This document shows, piece after piece, positions 1-12,283 of a stretch of 64,000 nucleotides of DNA. Positions within the stretch are counted from its first letter, which is position 1, and each line of letters opens with the position of its first letter. This stretch comes from Brachypterus glaber. Its lineage: Eukaryota; Arthropoda; Insecta; Coleoptera; Kateretidae. The stretch spans positions 81,266,895-81,330,894 of the forward strand of contig OY294044.1 in NCBI GenBank assembly GCA_958510825.1, read 5' to 3'. A program made the translations under genes and the position numbers. A model generated the notes under the pieces. The model saw nothing but the letters and a program-made list of their open reading frames with translations. It ran no database searches and was not told the origin of the DNA.

Positions 1-2023
1 GTTAAACTTTGCCTAAAGCTGTATCTTTTGATCATGCTTAATAATAAAATTAGCGATATATACAAGGTGATTGATTACATTAACTCCGCTAAACTGAATT
101 AAATAACTTTATGTCTTTCTGATTATATTTGCATTTTGATATTGTCAAGATAAATATAATTATAATGGAAAATATGACTAACTTGCTTCAAGGTACTAAC
201 TACATACCGGGATTTTAGGATTCATGAGTCCCATTCTCTTTTAATCTGGTAATAAAAAACTCCGATATTAGCGGGCCACTACTTTAGTAGTTCTTATCAT
301 AAATACATACTTGATATACTAGATTTTTAAACGCCTTGAAAATGCTGCGTAAGTGTAGGTTACTCGCCAAAGCTAAACTTCATAGTAGTCATGTAATAGC
401 GCGGTGGTCCCAATTATAGCCAAAAATATTAATTATCTAAGTCATTAATTTAGAACCACACACTATTATTTGGAGGCGTATCAAATGCAAATAGCTGTAT
501 AGTTGCTATTTGGGTAGCGTGCCACCAGTAATAATATTACATAATATTATCACAATATCATATATCATATGATTACAAATGTTAATATAAGAATCTAATT
601 ACTACTTAATACTTATCTGACTTTCTTAGATGTTTCTTCGATGTCTTCATATATCACTAACTTTATATAGAAATGCGAAAGGTAAAAAACTTCAAATATA
701 TTTTAAATTAATTAAAATATATCTTGCCAATAAAACAAAAGGATTAAACAACAATTAAAAGAATTTAATGAAAGAAAATTGAAACAACAAAATATTTTAA
801 TTTGAAAGTTAAGTTAAGCTTAACATAGTATCTTTACCCTTCAGATATTTCTATACTCGCGGATTCAAATTTTCACATATTACGTTAATTCTAAAATTCC
901 CCTAAGACCCAACTTTACTTGACGACTACATATTTCCGAATCCCATTTTTGACCATAACTAAACACAGGCAAAACGTCCCTTCCCAAAGATGCCGAATCG
1001 GCATTGCCGATATACCAGTCATAAAACTATTAATGTAAATATCTGAGGAGTTTTCGATCAAAATAAACTGAATTACTTTAAATTACTGAAAATGAATTTA
1101 AATTTAATTAAGCGAAATTATTAAAAAAACTACTTCTACATATTGATTGATATTGATTTTCATAACATTGCTTCGAAGTAGAAAAAACCATTTTTACAAA
1201 CAATCCCTAACTATTGCCAGTATCTAAAACAACATCATTAAAGATATTCCCATATTTATTAATTAAGAAAACCGAATGAACCAATTAATTAGTCTAATAA
1301 AAATGTACACCCTTTTTATATAAACGTAAAATCTAAGAGTACCAAATATAAGATAAACATCTGCAAAAGCAAACTTCCTGTTTAGAACAATAAGTTTATC
1401 ACTTAGAATAATAATAAAATAAAAATACTCAATATATAGAGGGTGACCACTCTGTTACAGTCACATGTTGTTCTCGCACATTTCAATGAATTAGAAATCT
1501 AGGATGTCACTGAGTACTACTAAGAGCCGTAGCAAGGGGGAGAAAGTAAATTTTAACTTCTTAACGGAGTTCGGTAGAAGATGCATTAAAACGTTCGGTT
1601 ACATGCCCAATCTGTATTTTTTTTGCCATACTTAAGTTTTTTCCCTCCTATAGAGTCGCTCTAAAAATATTAAAAGCTTATTGCAAAAAAGTTCTTAAAA
1701 ATACAAAAGAGTCAGTGGTAAGTTTAGTTTGACAAATCAAACTAAAACCCGAGTTGTTTTCAGAAAAAAAAATGTGGAAATATAAGTTATTTTTTTTACT
1801 TTTTACATCGGCACTAACCTAGTTGGGATCTGATGAAGCTAATAACCGTCGATGGTGATACAATACATTATACAACATAAGTTTGTGTCTTCAATACCAA
1901 CCCAAAAAAATCCCTAAAAATATTATACAGTGTTATTCAGAAATAGAGTCATTAATTCTAAGGGGTGATTCTTTAAAGGAAAATATAAAAAAAGTTACTA
2001 TAAACATGTCTAAAAATCAGTCG
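1..2023. other. AT-rich non-coding stretch, nothing recognised
   Basis: I see no coding region, terminal repeat or long palindrome here. The sequence is AT-rich with many short A and T runs and frequent stops in all frames. Confidence 0.5.
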
Positions 2024-2219
2024 TACACAAAGAAAAATATTGTCTTAAATCAAGAATATGGTGATTTGTATATAACGAAGAGAATATATATTTTTTTATG
2101 CATACCATATTCTTATCCTTTCATATTTAAAGCATAATTTTGCTTTAAAGGAGAATATATTCTCTTCGTAATATCCAAATCCCACATTCTTTATTTAAGA
2201 CAATATTTTTTTCTGTGTA
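2024..2219. repeat. Imperfect inverted repeat, arms about 67 bp
   Basis: The left arm (2024-2090) is nearly the reverse complement of the right arm (2153-2219), around a loop of about 62 bp. Both arms contain the AATATTGTCTTAAAT word and the ACGAAGAGAATATAT word. Short ORFs crossing it are by-products of the low-complexity arms. It is probably a small foldback MITE; I could not define target duplications. Confidence 0.65.
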
Positions 2220-2995
2220 ATATTTTTTTGTTGTATTTTTTGAATAAAAATAAATATATCTACAAAATTTTAGAATGATATCTTTTTTCTTTCTATATAA
2301 AAAAATTTTAAAAAATATTTTTAAAATTTAAAGGTAAAAATCCCTTAAAGTTACAAAATTGATGGCCGATTTCAAATTTGAGAACTTTTTGTAACTTAAT
2401 AGCAGAATCATTCTCATGAAAGGCAGTATGTGTACATTGTTTGCCTAAAGTCTTGTATTTAAATGCGTATAATTTAAAACCTAGCCATAGGATTACAAAA
2501 ACAAAAAACTATAGTTTTAATATATATAGTTTGCAACTTGAAACAAATTATCAAAAAATTGACCAAATTCACGGAAAGTCAAAATCACATGAGGACTGTG
2601 CAGGGTTCTTTGCAACTGTCCATCAAATATTATTTAAAAGCTGTAGACCTTTTACTGACTTTTCAGCGAATACTCCAGCGAATTTCATGAATGACGCCCA
2701 CATAATTTTCCACACACACACACAACCCCACTCACTGTTACATAGTTCTCGTAATTACAAGTCACACTCACACATTAAGCAACTAATTTTAATTAAACCA
2801 GAATATAATTATACTATACAACCCTGTATTGCGTTGCTCAAAACTTTAGAATTAAATTTCACTTGAAAAATATAATGTAAAGGAGTTGCCCTCACGTAGA
2901 TCGTAGTTTTTTTTACATGGAAAAGTGTAATTAAAATTTTGTAGATAACACAGCCACACAAAAAGAAAAATAGGCTCGTAATTTTTACGCAGACC
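2220..2995. other. Non-coding stretch with a short CA run
   Basis: A 141-codon open frame (2441-2866, +) has no recognisable domain, begins at TTG, and spans a CA-rich low-complexity run near 2710-2726. I treat it as chance. Nothing else is recognised. Confidence 0.45.
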
Positions 2996-3205
2996 ATTGT
3001 ATTTCTATGTATTTTGAGTCGCTATATCAAAATTGAGGGTCAAAATAGCACCTTCTCGGATTAGTTTTGAAGATAACCTCGAAAAACTTTCCTTTTAAAT
3101 ACTCAAAAATAAGGTTTTTCGATTTTATTTCCAAAACTAATCTGATGAGGTGCTATTTTAACCTCAAATTTGGATTCAAAGTCTCAAAATACATAGGAAT
3201 ACAAT
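2996..3205. repeat. Palindromic repeat related to the centre of the 6742-8088 foldback
   Basis: The arms pair across about 210 bp: ATTGTATTTCTATGTATTTT at the left end is mirrored by an equivalent word at the right end, and TCAAAATAGCACCTT is mirrored by AGGTGCTATTTTAACC. The same TATGTATTTTGAGxCGCT and AAAATAGCACCTT words form the centre of the element at 6742-8088. This looks like the central hairpin of that family without its outer arms. Confidence 0.65.
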
Positions 3206-3296
3206 AGTCTCCGCAAAAAGTCCAAACCTAGCGACAACCATCATTCTCCACCACGGACTCAATATCTGCTGCAATAGGGCGGCACTGGCGTTTCGT

Positions 3297-4561
3297 CTAA
3301 CCCATACGAGTGCCTGAGAAATAAGTACAGCACTCATAAGGCCGCGTTATGTCTACGGATGTATGCAGAGACCGCATATGTTGAACATGCTGATAGCAAA
3401 TGCATAATGGTATCTGGCTCTTTCCGACAGGCCCTGCAGTTAATATTAGGTAAACCCATAACGCGGCTTCGGTAGACCAATGTGTTAAAAACGCCATCTT
3501 GGCAAGCAAGAATGAATCCCTCGGTCTCCGACTTCAGCCCACCTGACCTCAAAAAAGCAAAAGTCAGTTTTTTGGATAAGCCAAGGTCTTCTATGATCTT
3601 AAAGAAGATTCCATGCATTGGCTTATCAATATGTAACTGCATGAGCATCGAATGCTAGGCAGATTTTATGTGGGCTTTTAACTGAACGGGACCCAACTCG
3701 GTTATCGAGTTTTGAGTTTTCCTTTTAGTGTCGAAAATGAGACCAAGTTCATCAACTGCTCTCGTGGCCGCCCTAAAGATAAAGGCTCCAGCACCTGCTA
3801 CTTCATGGTCATGGACCAAGCGTAGCAGGGGATCTCTGCTCCTAATGATTTTACAGGCTGTATCCAAAACCACTCTATTGTGGAGATACTCCAAACCTAA
3901 GAGTCCACGACCACCTTGATTTCGTGGAAGGTACAGTCGTGAAACGGACGATCTTGGATGCAAGCTTCTATAGAGGTGCATAAGCTTACGAGTACTTACG
4001 TCGAGTTGGCGCAGCTCATTTACTGTCCACTTAATAAACTCCGAATGAGTAAAGTAGGATCGGAACAGCAAGCATATTTGTGGCAGACACCTTGTTTATT
4101 CCAGACAATTCTGATGACCAGATTTGTCTGAGCCGATGTCTGTACTTACTGCGGAGAGCGTCTTTAACTGTTCTTACTTCCTGGGTATGTCGCTGTTCTA
4201 CCCCCAGGTAGGTGTACGTCTCTCCGGCATTCAAATGCTTCCGTCCACAAGCTGCGCGTCCTCGCCAAAGTCTATTGATCCCTCTCCCTCTCTTGAAATG
4301 CACCAGTGCATATTTATCCATGCCAAATTTCATGCCGATAGCNNNNNNNNNNNNNNNNNNNNNNNNNNNNNNNNNNNNNNNNNNNNNNNNNNNNNNNNNN
4401 NNNNNNNNNNNNNNNNNNNNNNNNNNNNNNNNNNNNNNNNNNNNNNNNNNNNNNNNNNNNNNNNNNNNNNNNNNNNNNNNNNNNNNNNNNNNNNNNNNNN
4501 NNNNNNNNNNNNNNNNNNNNNNNNNNNNNNNNNNNNNNNNNNCTAAACTGTTGCATCTCAA
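3297..4561 (-). pseudogene. Non-LTR retrotransposon reverse transcriptase, C-terminal part, broken
   Basis: Read on the minus strand, overlapping open pieces (4561-4031, 4071-3655, 3648-3334, 3509-3297) give the end of a LINE polyprotein. They include a post-RT segment with the words TYTYLGVEQ, AVPILLYSFGVY and YLPRNQGGRGLL, and then a zinc-binding motif of the C-x2-C-x8-H-x4-C type (CRACRKEPDTIMHLLSAC) followed by IRRHN. The GGRGLL...C-x2-C...RHN arrangement resembles the R2/R4-like group of LINEs; that placement is from memory and uncertain. Frame changes between pieces, and an N gap where the RT core should be, mean it is not functional as assembled. Confidence 0.75.
4343..4542. other. Assembly gap (200 N)
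   Basis: Exactly 200 consecutive N. A round number suggests a placeholder gap of unknown true size. Open frames that cross it are meaningless over the gap. Confidence 0.99.
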
Positions 4562-4599
4562 AAGTAGTTCATTTCAACACCTGGTTAATGCCCCCCACG

Positions 4600-4881
4600 C
4601 TTTCCACCACTATTCTCAAGGCTCCGGTGACGATGCGATATTAAATTGAGCTAGTTTCGAGGATCAGGTTGCAAGTCTTTGAAACTCAAAGACTCAACCA
4701 AGAGGAACTAAGAGATCTCCCCTGGGCCAATATCCTGACCTTTATTGAAAGGACGGGCAGGTTCAAGGAGGACTCAAATTAGTAAATGGCTGGGATTGCC
4801 TGGGGTGACAAAAAGGGCCAGAAATGGCCTAGTTGTCCGGCTTTGGCCAACCCAAAAATTTACTACTACTACTACTACTAG
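4600..4881 (+). pseudogene. 3' end of a second non-LTR retrotransposon with (ACT)n tail
   Basis: Plus-strand reading from about 4680 to the TAG at 4781 gives a C-terminal peptide with the words LNQEELRDLPWANIL and FIERTGRFKED, typical of the last residues of a LINE ORF2. A short GC-richer 3' UTR follows, ending in (TAC/ACT)n at 4861-4881. The orientation is opposite to the LINE on the other side of the gap, so two different insertions, or an inverted assembly, meet here. I have not identified the clade. Confidence 0.5.
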
Positions 4882-5005
4882 TTTCGAGATACAACGGTTT
4901 AGAGCTAAGGTATGTATATACAGTAATTCGTTTAGGCAATATATGTATAGATAAAACTTTAATTATGCATGTACATGTATATACAGTAATTTGTTAGGCA
5001 ATATA
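4882..5005. repeat. Short direct repeat
   Basis: A word of about 30 bp (GTATATACAGTAATT followed by GTTTAGGCAATATA) occurs near 4914 and again near 4978. It ends immediately next to the MITE that starts at 5006. Confidence 0.5.
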
Positions 5006-5520
5006 CAGGGTGATCAGTAACTGCTATGCCAAAATTTAAGAGGTGATTCAACATCCAAAAATATAAACAAAAGTTCTATAAAGGTTGGTCCGGAAATGAG
5101 CCTTAAGGGAGCTACTGCCCTTCGAATATGACATATTGAATGGGAAACAAAAAAAGCAACAATAAAATTTTAATGCTACAATGTGATTCTTCATTTAAAA
5201 CTGAGCAAAAAAGTATTCTTCACCAAAACACCTATATTAAAGGAGTAATAGCCTTTTAAAAATTGACAATTTTTACGTCTAGTGACGCCTCTGGATAAAT
5301 TCAAAAAATAAATTAACAGAAACTTATTGCCCTTATTAATACTAGTATACATGCAAAAGCTCGTTGCTCTAGCTTAAAGGGTATCAGAGTTATTAATTAA
5401 AAACATTATTTTATTACAATTTCAAAGGGCCGGAACTCCCTTAGGGCTCAATTGCGGACCAACGTTTGTAGGATTTTTTTTTTCATATTTTTGGATGTAG
5501 AACCACCTCTTAAATTTTGG
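5006..5520. mobile_element. Palindromic MITE, CAGGGTGATCAGTAACTG family
   Basis: The left end, CAGGGTGATCAGTAACTG after TA, leads into CCAAAATTTAAGAGGTG and CATCCAAAAATAT. The right side carries the reverse complement of these inner words (ACCACCTCTTAAATTTTGG) but lacks the outer 20 bp, so the right terminus is truncated. The internal words CTCTGGATAAATT and TACTAGTATACA recur near 46910-47000, where the opposite terminus (CAGTTACTGATCACCCTG) is kept. A TA flank suggests a Tc1/mariner-type non-autonomous element. Confidence 0.7.
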
Positions 5521-5715
5521 TTTAAATATGCACAAAAAATAAAGAAGCATGCAAAATTTTATTTAATGGCGATTTCTCCCGTTAGATTAGACAGGGACAA
5601 AAGTTCTACCCAAAAAGGATAGAAGACATACATACACTCCCACTTACACCCAACCAAACAAATCTGTATTTGTTCTTTGTTGAACAAATACAATATTAAC
5701 TTGGCCGGGCGAAAA

Positions 5716-5718
<3 letters not shown>
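5521..5718. other. Spacer with a diverged half-copy of the next palindrome
   Basis: Around 5645-5718 the words CCCAACCAAACAAAT, TGTATTTGTT and GAAAAGTGTA echo the hairpin at 5865-5949, suggesting an older diverged copy. Nothing else is recognised. Confidence 0.4.

Positions 5719-5767
<49 letters not shown>
5719..5767. repeat. (TA)n microsatellite
   Basis: Uninterrupted alternating TA, about 24 copies. Confidence 0.95.
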
Positions 5768-5771
<4 letters not shown>

Positions 5772-5864
5772 TTATTAAAGAAATTACTGGCGCCATCTAA
5801 ATTTTAGTAGAATTATCTTATTCTACAGATTTACATTAGCTATGTTCGTTCGTGCCGCTCAGTG

Positions 5865-5949
5865 CTACACTTTCCGGCCAACCAAATAAATACTGTATTT
5901 GTTGTATCAAAACAATCACAGTATTTATTTGGTTGGCTGGAAAGTGTAG
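5865..5949. repeat. Short hairpin MITE, 31-bp arms
   Basis: The left arm (5865-5895) and right arm (5919-5949) are reverse complements with one mismatch, around a 23-bp loop. The ends read CTACACTTTCCGGCCAACC and, on the right, its complement. This is a minimal stem-loop element. Confidence 0.85.
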
Positions 5950-6420
5950 CAAAAATGAGATAGAGATAGGGTAGACGTCTTTTGTATCATAATTCTAGTT
6001 GTAAAGAGCTCAATTTAAATTAATTAAAATATATTATCCAGTGAGCCCTAAAAATACATCTAGAAGAAAATTTAAAAAGGTTTTTGAATAAAGCTTATAT
6101 AAGCTTGTTTTTTTATATTTAGCTTCTTTATATTATATGAAAATACTTTTCCGATGAAAGGTGTTTTTGTTGATTTTTCCCTCAAATAAAAGTAAAAACA
6201 TCCATCAATTTAATTGAAAATTCTGATCAGGCACATAAAAAGATTACGAACATTTTAATTAAATTTAAACACAGAAAAATAAAATTGTATTTGCATTTTT
6301 CTCCCTAGTTAAAACTATATTTAAAATTATTTTTGATGAATATTTCTTGCAATAGGAGCTACTTCCTCATGTCAATTATCATTGTAAAGCTAATTATAGT
6401 TTTCATACCAAAAAAAAACT
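5950..6420. other. Non-coding stretch, nothing recognised
   Basis: AT-rich, with stops in all frames and no clear repeat structure. Confidence 0.4.
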
Positions 6421-6665
6421 CTAAGGAGTGTATCTGGCGTGACAAGAAAAACAACCATCATTCGACACTTGCTCACATTTTATGATTCTGCTATTGTTGT
6501 ATGAGACTCCAGAACTGAAAAATTTTATACAAATTGTACAGACACGATGTCGACACCTGATGTATTTGGTTAGCTTAAACTTTATTTCAATAAGTGGAGA
6601 AATAATAATTTCTTTGTATCTGGCGTGACACAATTGTGCAAGTTTGTATTTTAATTAAAGAATCT
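6421..6665. repeat. Dispersed repeat copy (uninterrupted form of 39010-40120)
   Basis: Its reverse complement matches the sequence on both sides of the 39175-39897 insertion: TTTAATTAAAATACAAACT, GTCACGCCAGATACAAAG, GTGTCGACATCGTGTCT, GTCTCATACAA and AAGTGTCGAATG in the same order. The word TATCTGGCGTGACA occurs twice, about 190 bp apart. A 70-codon minus-strand frame (6633-6421) is cysteine-rich (CRHRVCTIC, CEQ, CFSC) but matches no family I know, so I do not call it a gene. Confidence 0.7.
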
Positions 6666-6741
6666 GTTATCAAGATATTTATGTTTGCTCTTGAATGAAA
6701 TAAATGAAACAACTTATACTACAAGTATTTGTTAATAATAA

Positions 6742-8088
6742 CACTGGGCGACAAATCTGAAGATTTCTCTGAGATTCCAGAAATTTATACTAATTTTGGG
6801 TCGCTGAATCCAAATCCGAAGGCCGTTTGGTCTCCATCACCCTCAAATTTTTTTATATCATAAAAAAAGTTAAAATTAGGAAAATTGATTTTGTGTAATT
6901 ACAAGAAAATGCTTTGACTTATCACATTAAAATTAAGTACGGTTAATAGTGGTAATATAAGTTATTTATTACCCTATTTACCCAAAAATACAACTGTGTG
7001 TATGTCAGAGGCGTGCGTTCTAAAGTGTTTCTGTAATATATTTCTCCAACAAAATTTATGTTTAAGAATTTTACAATTTTGATAAAAAATTATTATTTAT
7101 TGATTAATTTTACGTAAAAAACATATTGGACCTTTTGATCAAAGGTCAATAGTTTTCGAGAAAAATAGGTTTAAACATATCTCTGCAAGTTCAACTAAGA
7201 AAAAAACTACTGCCAACAAGATAATACTTTCTCCTATTGGTCTAGGTTTATTAAAATAAAAATAAATTAATAAATTAAAAAAAAAATATTTTTTTTTCCC
7301 GAATAAAGTCTCTTTTTTAGTTTTAAAGAAAAAAAAAATAAAAAAAAAATAAAAAAAGTTTTAACCCCATTTTACCCCCTTACCCCACCCCGATTTTTAT
7401 CAAAAAAAAAATATCCTAGCCACACAAAAAAAGGTCAATAGTTTTTTTTTCCTATGTATTTTGAGGCGCTGAATCCGAATTTGAAGTCAAAATAGCACCT
7501 TATCCAATTAGTTTTCCAGGTGATGTGCTATTTTGACCTCAAATTCGGATCCAGCCCCTCAAAATACATAGGAAAAAAAACTATTGACCTTTTTTGTGTG
7601 GCTAGGATATTTTTTTTTGATAAAAATTAGGGTGGGGTAAGGGGGTAAAATGGGGTTAAAACTTTTTTTTATTTTTTTTTTCAATTTATTTTTCGTTAAA
7701 ACGAAAAAGGGACTTTTTTCGGAAAAAAAAATTATTTTTTTTTTATTTATTTATTTATTTTTATTTTAATAAACCTAGACCTATAGGCGAAAGTATTATC
7801 TTGTTGGTCGTAAAATTAATCAATAAATAATAATTTTTTATCGAAATTGTAATATTCTTAGACATAAATTTTGTTGGAGAAATATATTACAGAAACACTT
7901 TAGAACGCACGCCTCTGACATACAAACAATTGTATTTTTGGGTAAGTAGGGGAATAAATAACTTATATTACCACTATTAATCGTACTAAATTTTAATGTC
8001 AAAGCATTTTCTTGTAATTAAACAAAATCTAGTATAAACCTATGTCTGGAATCTCAGTTAGAGAAATCTTCAGATTTGTCGACCAGTG
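6742..8088. mobile_element. Foldback DNA transposon, CACTGGGCGACA ends, TAA duplication
   Basis: A 1347-bp near-complete palindrome. The left end CACTGGGCGACAAATCTGAA is matched by the complement at the right end (CAGATTTGTCGACCAGTG). TAA flanks both sides (6739-6741 and 8089-8091), a perfect 3-bp TWA target duplication. The arms contain AACCTAGACCTATAGGCGAA, poly(A/T) blocks and AAAATGGGGTTAAAAC. The centre (about 7440-7590) is the palindrome also seen at 2996-3205. There is no transposase. CACTR ends with TWA duplications fit the CACTA/Mirage/Chapaev group (Chapaev3-like); PIF/Harbinger is the alternative by duplication length alone. Confidence 0.8.
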
Positions 8089-8091
8089 TAA

Positions 8092-8922
8092 TTATTAAGA
8101 AATACTAAATAATTTATTTTTATATTTACACGAAAAATACAATACAATACAATACCAACAAAAAAAAAACAAAATTAAAAAGCATAAAAAACCTATAAAA
8201 TACAGAAAAAATCTAAAAAAACATTCTAGTAACTCTTTAAAAAGAGTAATTTTTTATCTTAATACGAAACAGGATCTTCCTTTATTTTAATTAACTTTTT
8301 TTTGGTACTCGGTACTAGTTGCAAAATTATTGCTGTACAATAATTGTAGAATATTTAACTAAAAGGGTCCAAATACAAATTAATGATGAGCGAAAAAGTA
8401 AATGGTGTGGAACTGTACCTTGTATTACTATTTATTTCAATTTACAGTTTACAGAGTCCTGGAGAGCCCTAAATATTAAAGGGAGTGTTTGTTAAATTAT
8501 TAGGTTATGACTGATGAAACTTAATGGCCTGTGTGTCTTTTATTTCTATAAAAAATGAGCTCTTTGTAAATTTTTATAAAAAAATACTGACATTCCCTTT
8601 TCCTATCCTTTAGCCTAAAACTTTCTACAAGATTTTGCATTGTAAAATGGGTGTTTAAAAGACAACCAGGTTATTTATTATTCAGATGATCAGCGTATAA
8701 ACTAAAAAGTACTTGGTACTTTTTTACCTTTATATTATATTCTTCGTAGGACAATGTACCAGAAGAGTATTATACGATGCTTCTTAAATTTACAACATGG
8801 TCACTATTTACCTTAGATAAAAAAATATTGAGATTTTTATACATAGCGTATCTAAAAATTGGCCCCTTTAACATTTGAACTGCTTAAGATATAAACTTAA
8901 ACAGTGAAACACTTAAGCCAAA
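8092..8922. other. Non-coding stretch, nothing recognised
   Basis: AT-rich DNA between two CACTR elements. No gene, repeat pair or hairpin longer than background was seen. Confidence 0.4.
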
Positions 8923-8925
8923 TAA

Positions 8926-10071
8926 CACTAGGCAACAAATCGCAACTTTTTTTTTGCCCCGATCGGAAAGTAAATTTTTCTTACTAATTCGAGGGCGTAG
9001 AATCCGAATCTGACCTTAGAAAAATTCCAGCACCTAAAATTTTTGAGATATAAGTTCAGGTAATAATGACGTTTTTTTTTCAAAATCTTTAAAAAAAAGA
9101 GTAGAATTTTGAAAATTTTAGTGTATATTAAAAAAAAATACGAGGAATTCAAAAATCTATATGTCAAGAACCTACTGTCAGAGTAAGTACGCAAAAAAAA
9201 TAAAAAGGTTAAAATGAAAGTGCAGAGTTTACTTAATTGCTCATTTGTGGCAAAACTATCAAATTTTTGTAAAAAATTTATAGAACTTAATTTGTAGATT
9301 ATAAAATTCTTTACAAAAATATTTAATTTAATTTTTACAAATATTTTTTTATTTTGCTTAGTTTGTTCCTAAAAATTAAATAAATGAAAAAGATATAACA
9401 AGTGTAAACTTTTTTCCCGAGCCCAAAAAATATATTTTTCTTATCAATTTAAAGGCGCAGAATCCAAATTTGACCTTCAGCACGTCTTATTTTTTAAATT
9501 TTAGTACATGCAATTATGCCAATTTAAAAATAATTTATAAAACAAAATATTGTGTATTTTTTTTTTAATGGTTCTACATTATAAAAATGTTCCTTTATTA
9601 CATAAGAACCATAATACGTAACATTTTTTTAGTTAATTTTTGACCCCATAGTAATGATTTTTGACAATTTTTAGCATGAGTAGGTAGCGATAAGCTTGTC
9701 CCCTTATGCGCCCTTCTTCTTACCTTCCATCCCTACTTAGTTTTGTCATATTATCCATTTTTTTTTAATAATTTTTTTTCATAATATCCCTATTTATTCT
9801 ACCTATGAATTTAAAGTTTCTATGTTTTAAGTTGGGTATTTTTTAACTAATATTGAGTCGCCGAATCCAAATTTGTCCTTGGAATATTTTTGTCTCCCCT
9901 GATTTTAGAACAAAAGAGAGATAAAATAATGATTTTTTAACATTTTTATCTTATTTTTCTCAGAAAACTTAGGTAATAAAAATATTCTGAGGCCAGATTC
10001 GGTTTCAGCGACCCAAAATTAGTTAAAAAACATATGACTCCAATCGGGGCAAGAAACCGTGTTGCCTAGTG
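8926..10071. mobile_element. Non-autonomous DNA transposon, CACTAGGCAACA ends, TAA duplication (copy 1)
   Basis: 1146 bp from CACTAGGCAACA to TGTTGCCTAGTG with TAA on both sides (8923-8925, 10072-10074). The same family sits at 15991-17116. Inside, a module beginning near GCCCCGATCGGAAAG and containing GCGTAGAATCCGAATCTGACC occurs at the start, again near 9405-9480 (GCGCAGAATCCAAATTTGACC), and in direct and inverted form near the right end (9855-10010), so the element is built from repeated modules. It has no transposase. The terminal sequence resembles the 6742-8088 foldback (CACTGGGCGACA), so the two families are probably related. Confidence 0.85.
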
Positions 10072-10074
10072 TAA

Positions 10075-10915
10075 TTTGTCTGAATACATTTGATACGTTT
10101 AGTTGCCCAATGGAGGTAGTGGGTGAGGGGAATAGTCCAAGATCCCAGCAGAGCTCCCAGACCTACGTCATTTTACTGCAGATAAGATTTTTTTCAGAAA
10201 ATGTGTAGTGTGTAGTTATAAAACGTGTGCGTACTTGCTAGCTTGAAAGCGGGACCCCTTTACAAGGCATATCAAGGGAATACGCAATATACACTGTAAA
10301 GAGTATATTATAGAATGCGAAGCATTATATATCATTAGGGCATGTTTAGATATGTTATATTTTATATCCGTTAATATCACATTTAGAAATTCAAATTTCA
10401 AAGCCTTTCCATAAAAGTATTTCTAAAGTTTCAACCACAAACTTTAAGTTTAAGGTTTTGCGTATACATTACATATAGCTTGGGCTTAGTAAAACTTTGC
10501 GATGTCTTACAAATCACTTCAAATTTTAATACTAATTTTATAAAAATATTTTATAGGCACTGCGATTTTTTTTTAATTGAAGAAAAATAAAAATATGTTG
10601 ATTAGCAATAGTTGATAACATTTTAAGCAATCATTACAAAAAAAATTATATATAAATTATATTTCCTACATATTTGATAATCATTTTGCTTCAGAATAAA
10701 TCGCAGAAAACTGTATACAATTGTATTGTAATGTTGTACTAAAAGCGACTTTATATGACTGTAACTCTAAAACAAAAGGTAGTGAAAGGGTTTTGTTTTT
10801 TATGAAATTATAGCTTTATAAGTCTAGAATGCCTGAAAAAAAATATATATCAATATCTTTATTACTAACGCAAAAAAAACTCTAATAATTCTTAAACGGA
10901 CAGTATGTCACCCTA
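10075..10915. other. Non-coding stretch with the AATGCGAAGCATT motif
   Basis: No gene. A 13-bp perfect hairpin word (AATGC-GAA-GCATT) lies at 10314-10326 in a context (GAGTATATTATAG before, ATATATC after) that recurs near 35790, 37897 and 52595. This marks a dispersed repeat. Confidence 0.5.
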
Positions 10916-12283
10916 GGATGGACCTTATAATTTTTTATTATCTTAAAATTTTCATTTAGATGTAACTAGAAAATTCTTAAAATGTGAGAGTGATTAAACT
11001 TCAATTAGGGTGCTAAGAAATCGTAAAAAATCGTTATCGACTTAAATTTTTATTTTTCCTTTTGAGCATACAAAATGATGTGCCAAATTTCAAAATGATC
11101 AAAAGATTTTAACCCGCGTCGAAAATCTGCCAAAGTTGTCCCTGACAATAAAATTTACCAGAAAAGTCGAACTGTAAACAAACATTTTAAAAAGTATCAA
11201 ACAAGACTTAATTTATTTTTATTTAATGCATTCATAATATTAAAATGATTTAACTAAAACTAAACGAGCTTAGTGCCAAATAAAAGCTCCTAAATATTTG
11301 GCGCTTAGCTCGTTTTGTTTTAGTTAAATCATTTTAATATTATAAATAGTTATTAGAATGCATTAAATAAAAATAAATTCAATCCGATATGATACGCTTT
11401 TAAAATGTTTGTTTACCGTTTACCGTGCTAAGCGCCAAATATTTAGGAGCTCTTATTTGGCGCTTAGCTCGTTTTGTTTTAGTTAAATTATTTTAATATT
11501 ATGAATAGTTAGAATGCATTAAATGAAAATAAATTCAGTCCGATATGATACGTTTTTAAAATGTTTGTTTACCGTTTGACTCAAAATTATAGTTGAAATT
11601 AGTAACTTTGGCGGGTTTTCGGCACGGGTTAGAATCTTTTGATCAAATTGAAATTTGGTACATAATTTTCTATGCTCAAAAGGAAAATAATAAGAATACA
11701 AGCCCTTTAAATTTTTCACTTGTTAAAAAATTACAGATAATTTTCAACGTTTTTTAACGATTTATTATTTATTTTCATTTAATGCATTCTAACTATTCAT
11801 AATATTAAAATGATTTAACTAAAACAAAACGTGCTAAGCGCCAAATATTTAGCTTTTATTTGGCGCTTAGATTGTTTTGTTTTAGTTAAATCATTTTAAT
11901 ATTATGAATAGTTAGAATGCATTAAATGAAAATAAATTCAGTTCTATATGATACGTTTTTAAAATGTTTGTTTACCGTTTGACTCAAAATTATAGTTGAA
12001 ATTAGTAACTTTGGCGGATTTTCGGTACGGGTTAGAATCTTTTGATTAAATTGAAATTTGGTACATAATTTTGTATGCTCAAAAGGAAAAAATTAAGAAT
12101 TCAAGCCCTTTAACTTACAATTTACAGACAATTTTCAACGATTTTTAACGATTTCTGGTAATTTTATAGAGTTTAGGGCCCTCATTAGCACCCTTAGTGA
12201 AGTTAGATCACTCTCATATTTTCAGAATTTTCTAGATACACCTAAATAAATATTTAAGATAATAAAAAATATAAGGTCCACCC
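10916..12283. mobile_element. Large foldback repeat, GGATGGACCTTATA ends (copy A)
   Basis: The left end GGATGGACCTTATA pairs with TATAAGGTCCACCC at the right. Next come paired inner blocks: ATGTGAGAGTGATTAAACTTC, then TTTTGAGCATACAAAAT, then the roughly 110-bp module with GCGCTTAGCTCGTTTTGTTT and TTTAATATTATGAATAGTTA. The last module alternates orientation several times between about 11200 and 11990, giving hairpins within the palindrome. There is no coding capacity and no clear target duplication. A second copy with insertions lies at 19261-21373. Confidence 0.8.

Noticed and set aside
2441..2866. 141-codon ORF
   Set aside because: TTG start, low-complexity CA run and no recognisable domain.
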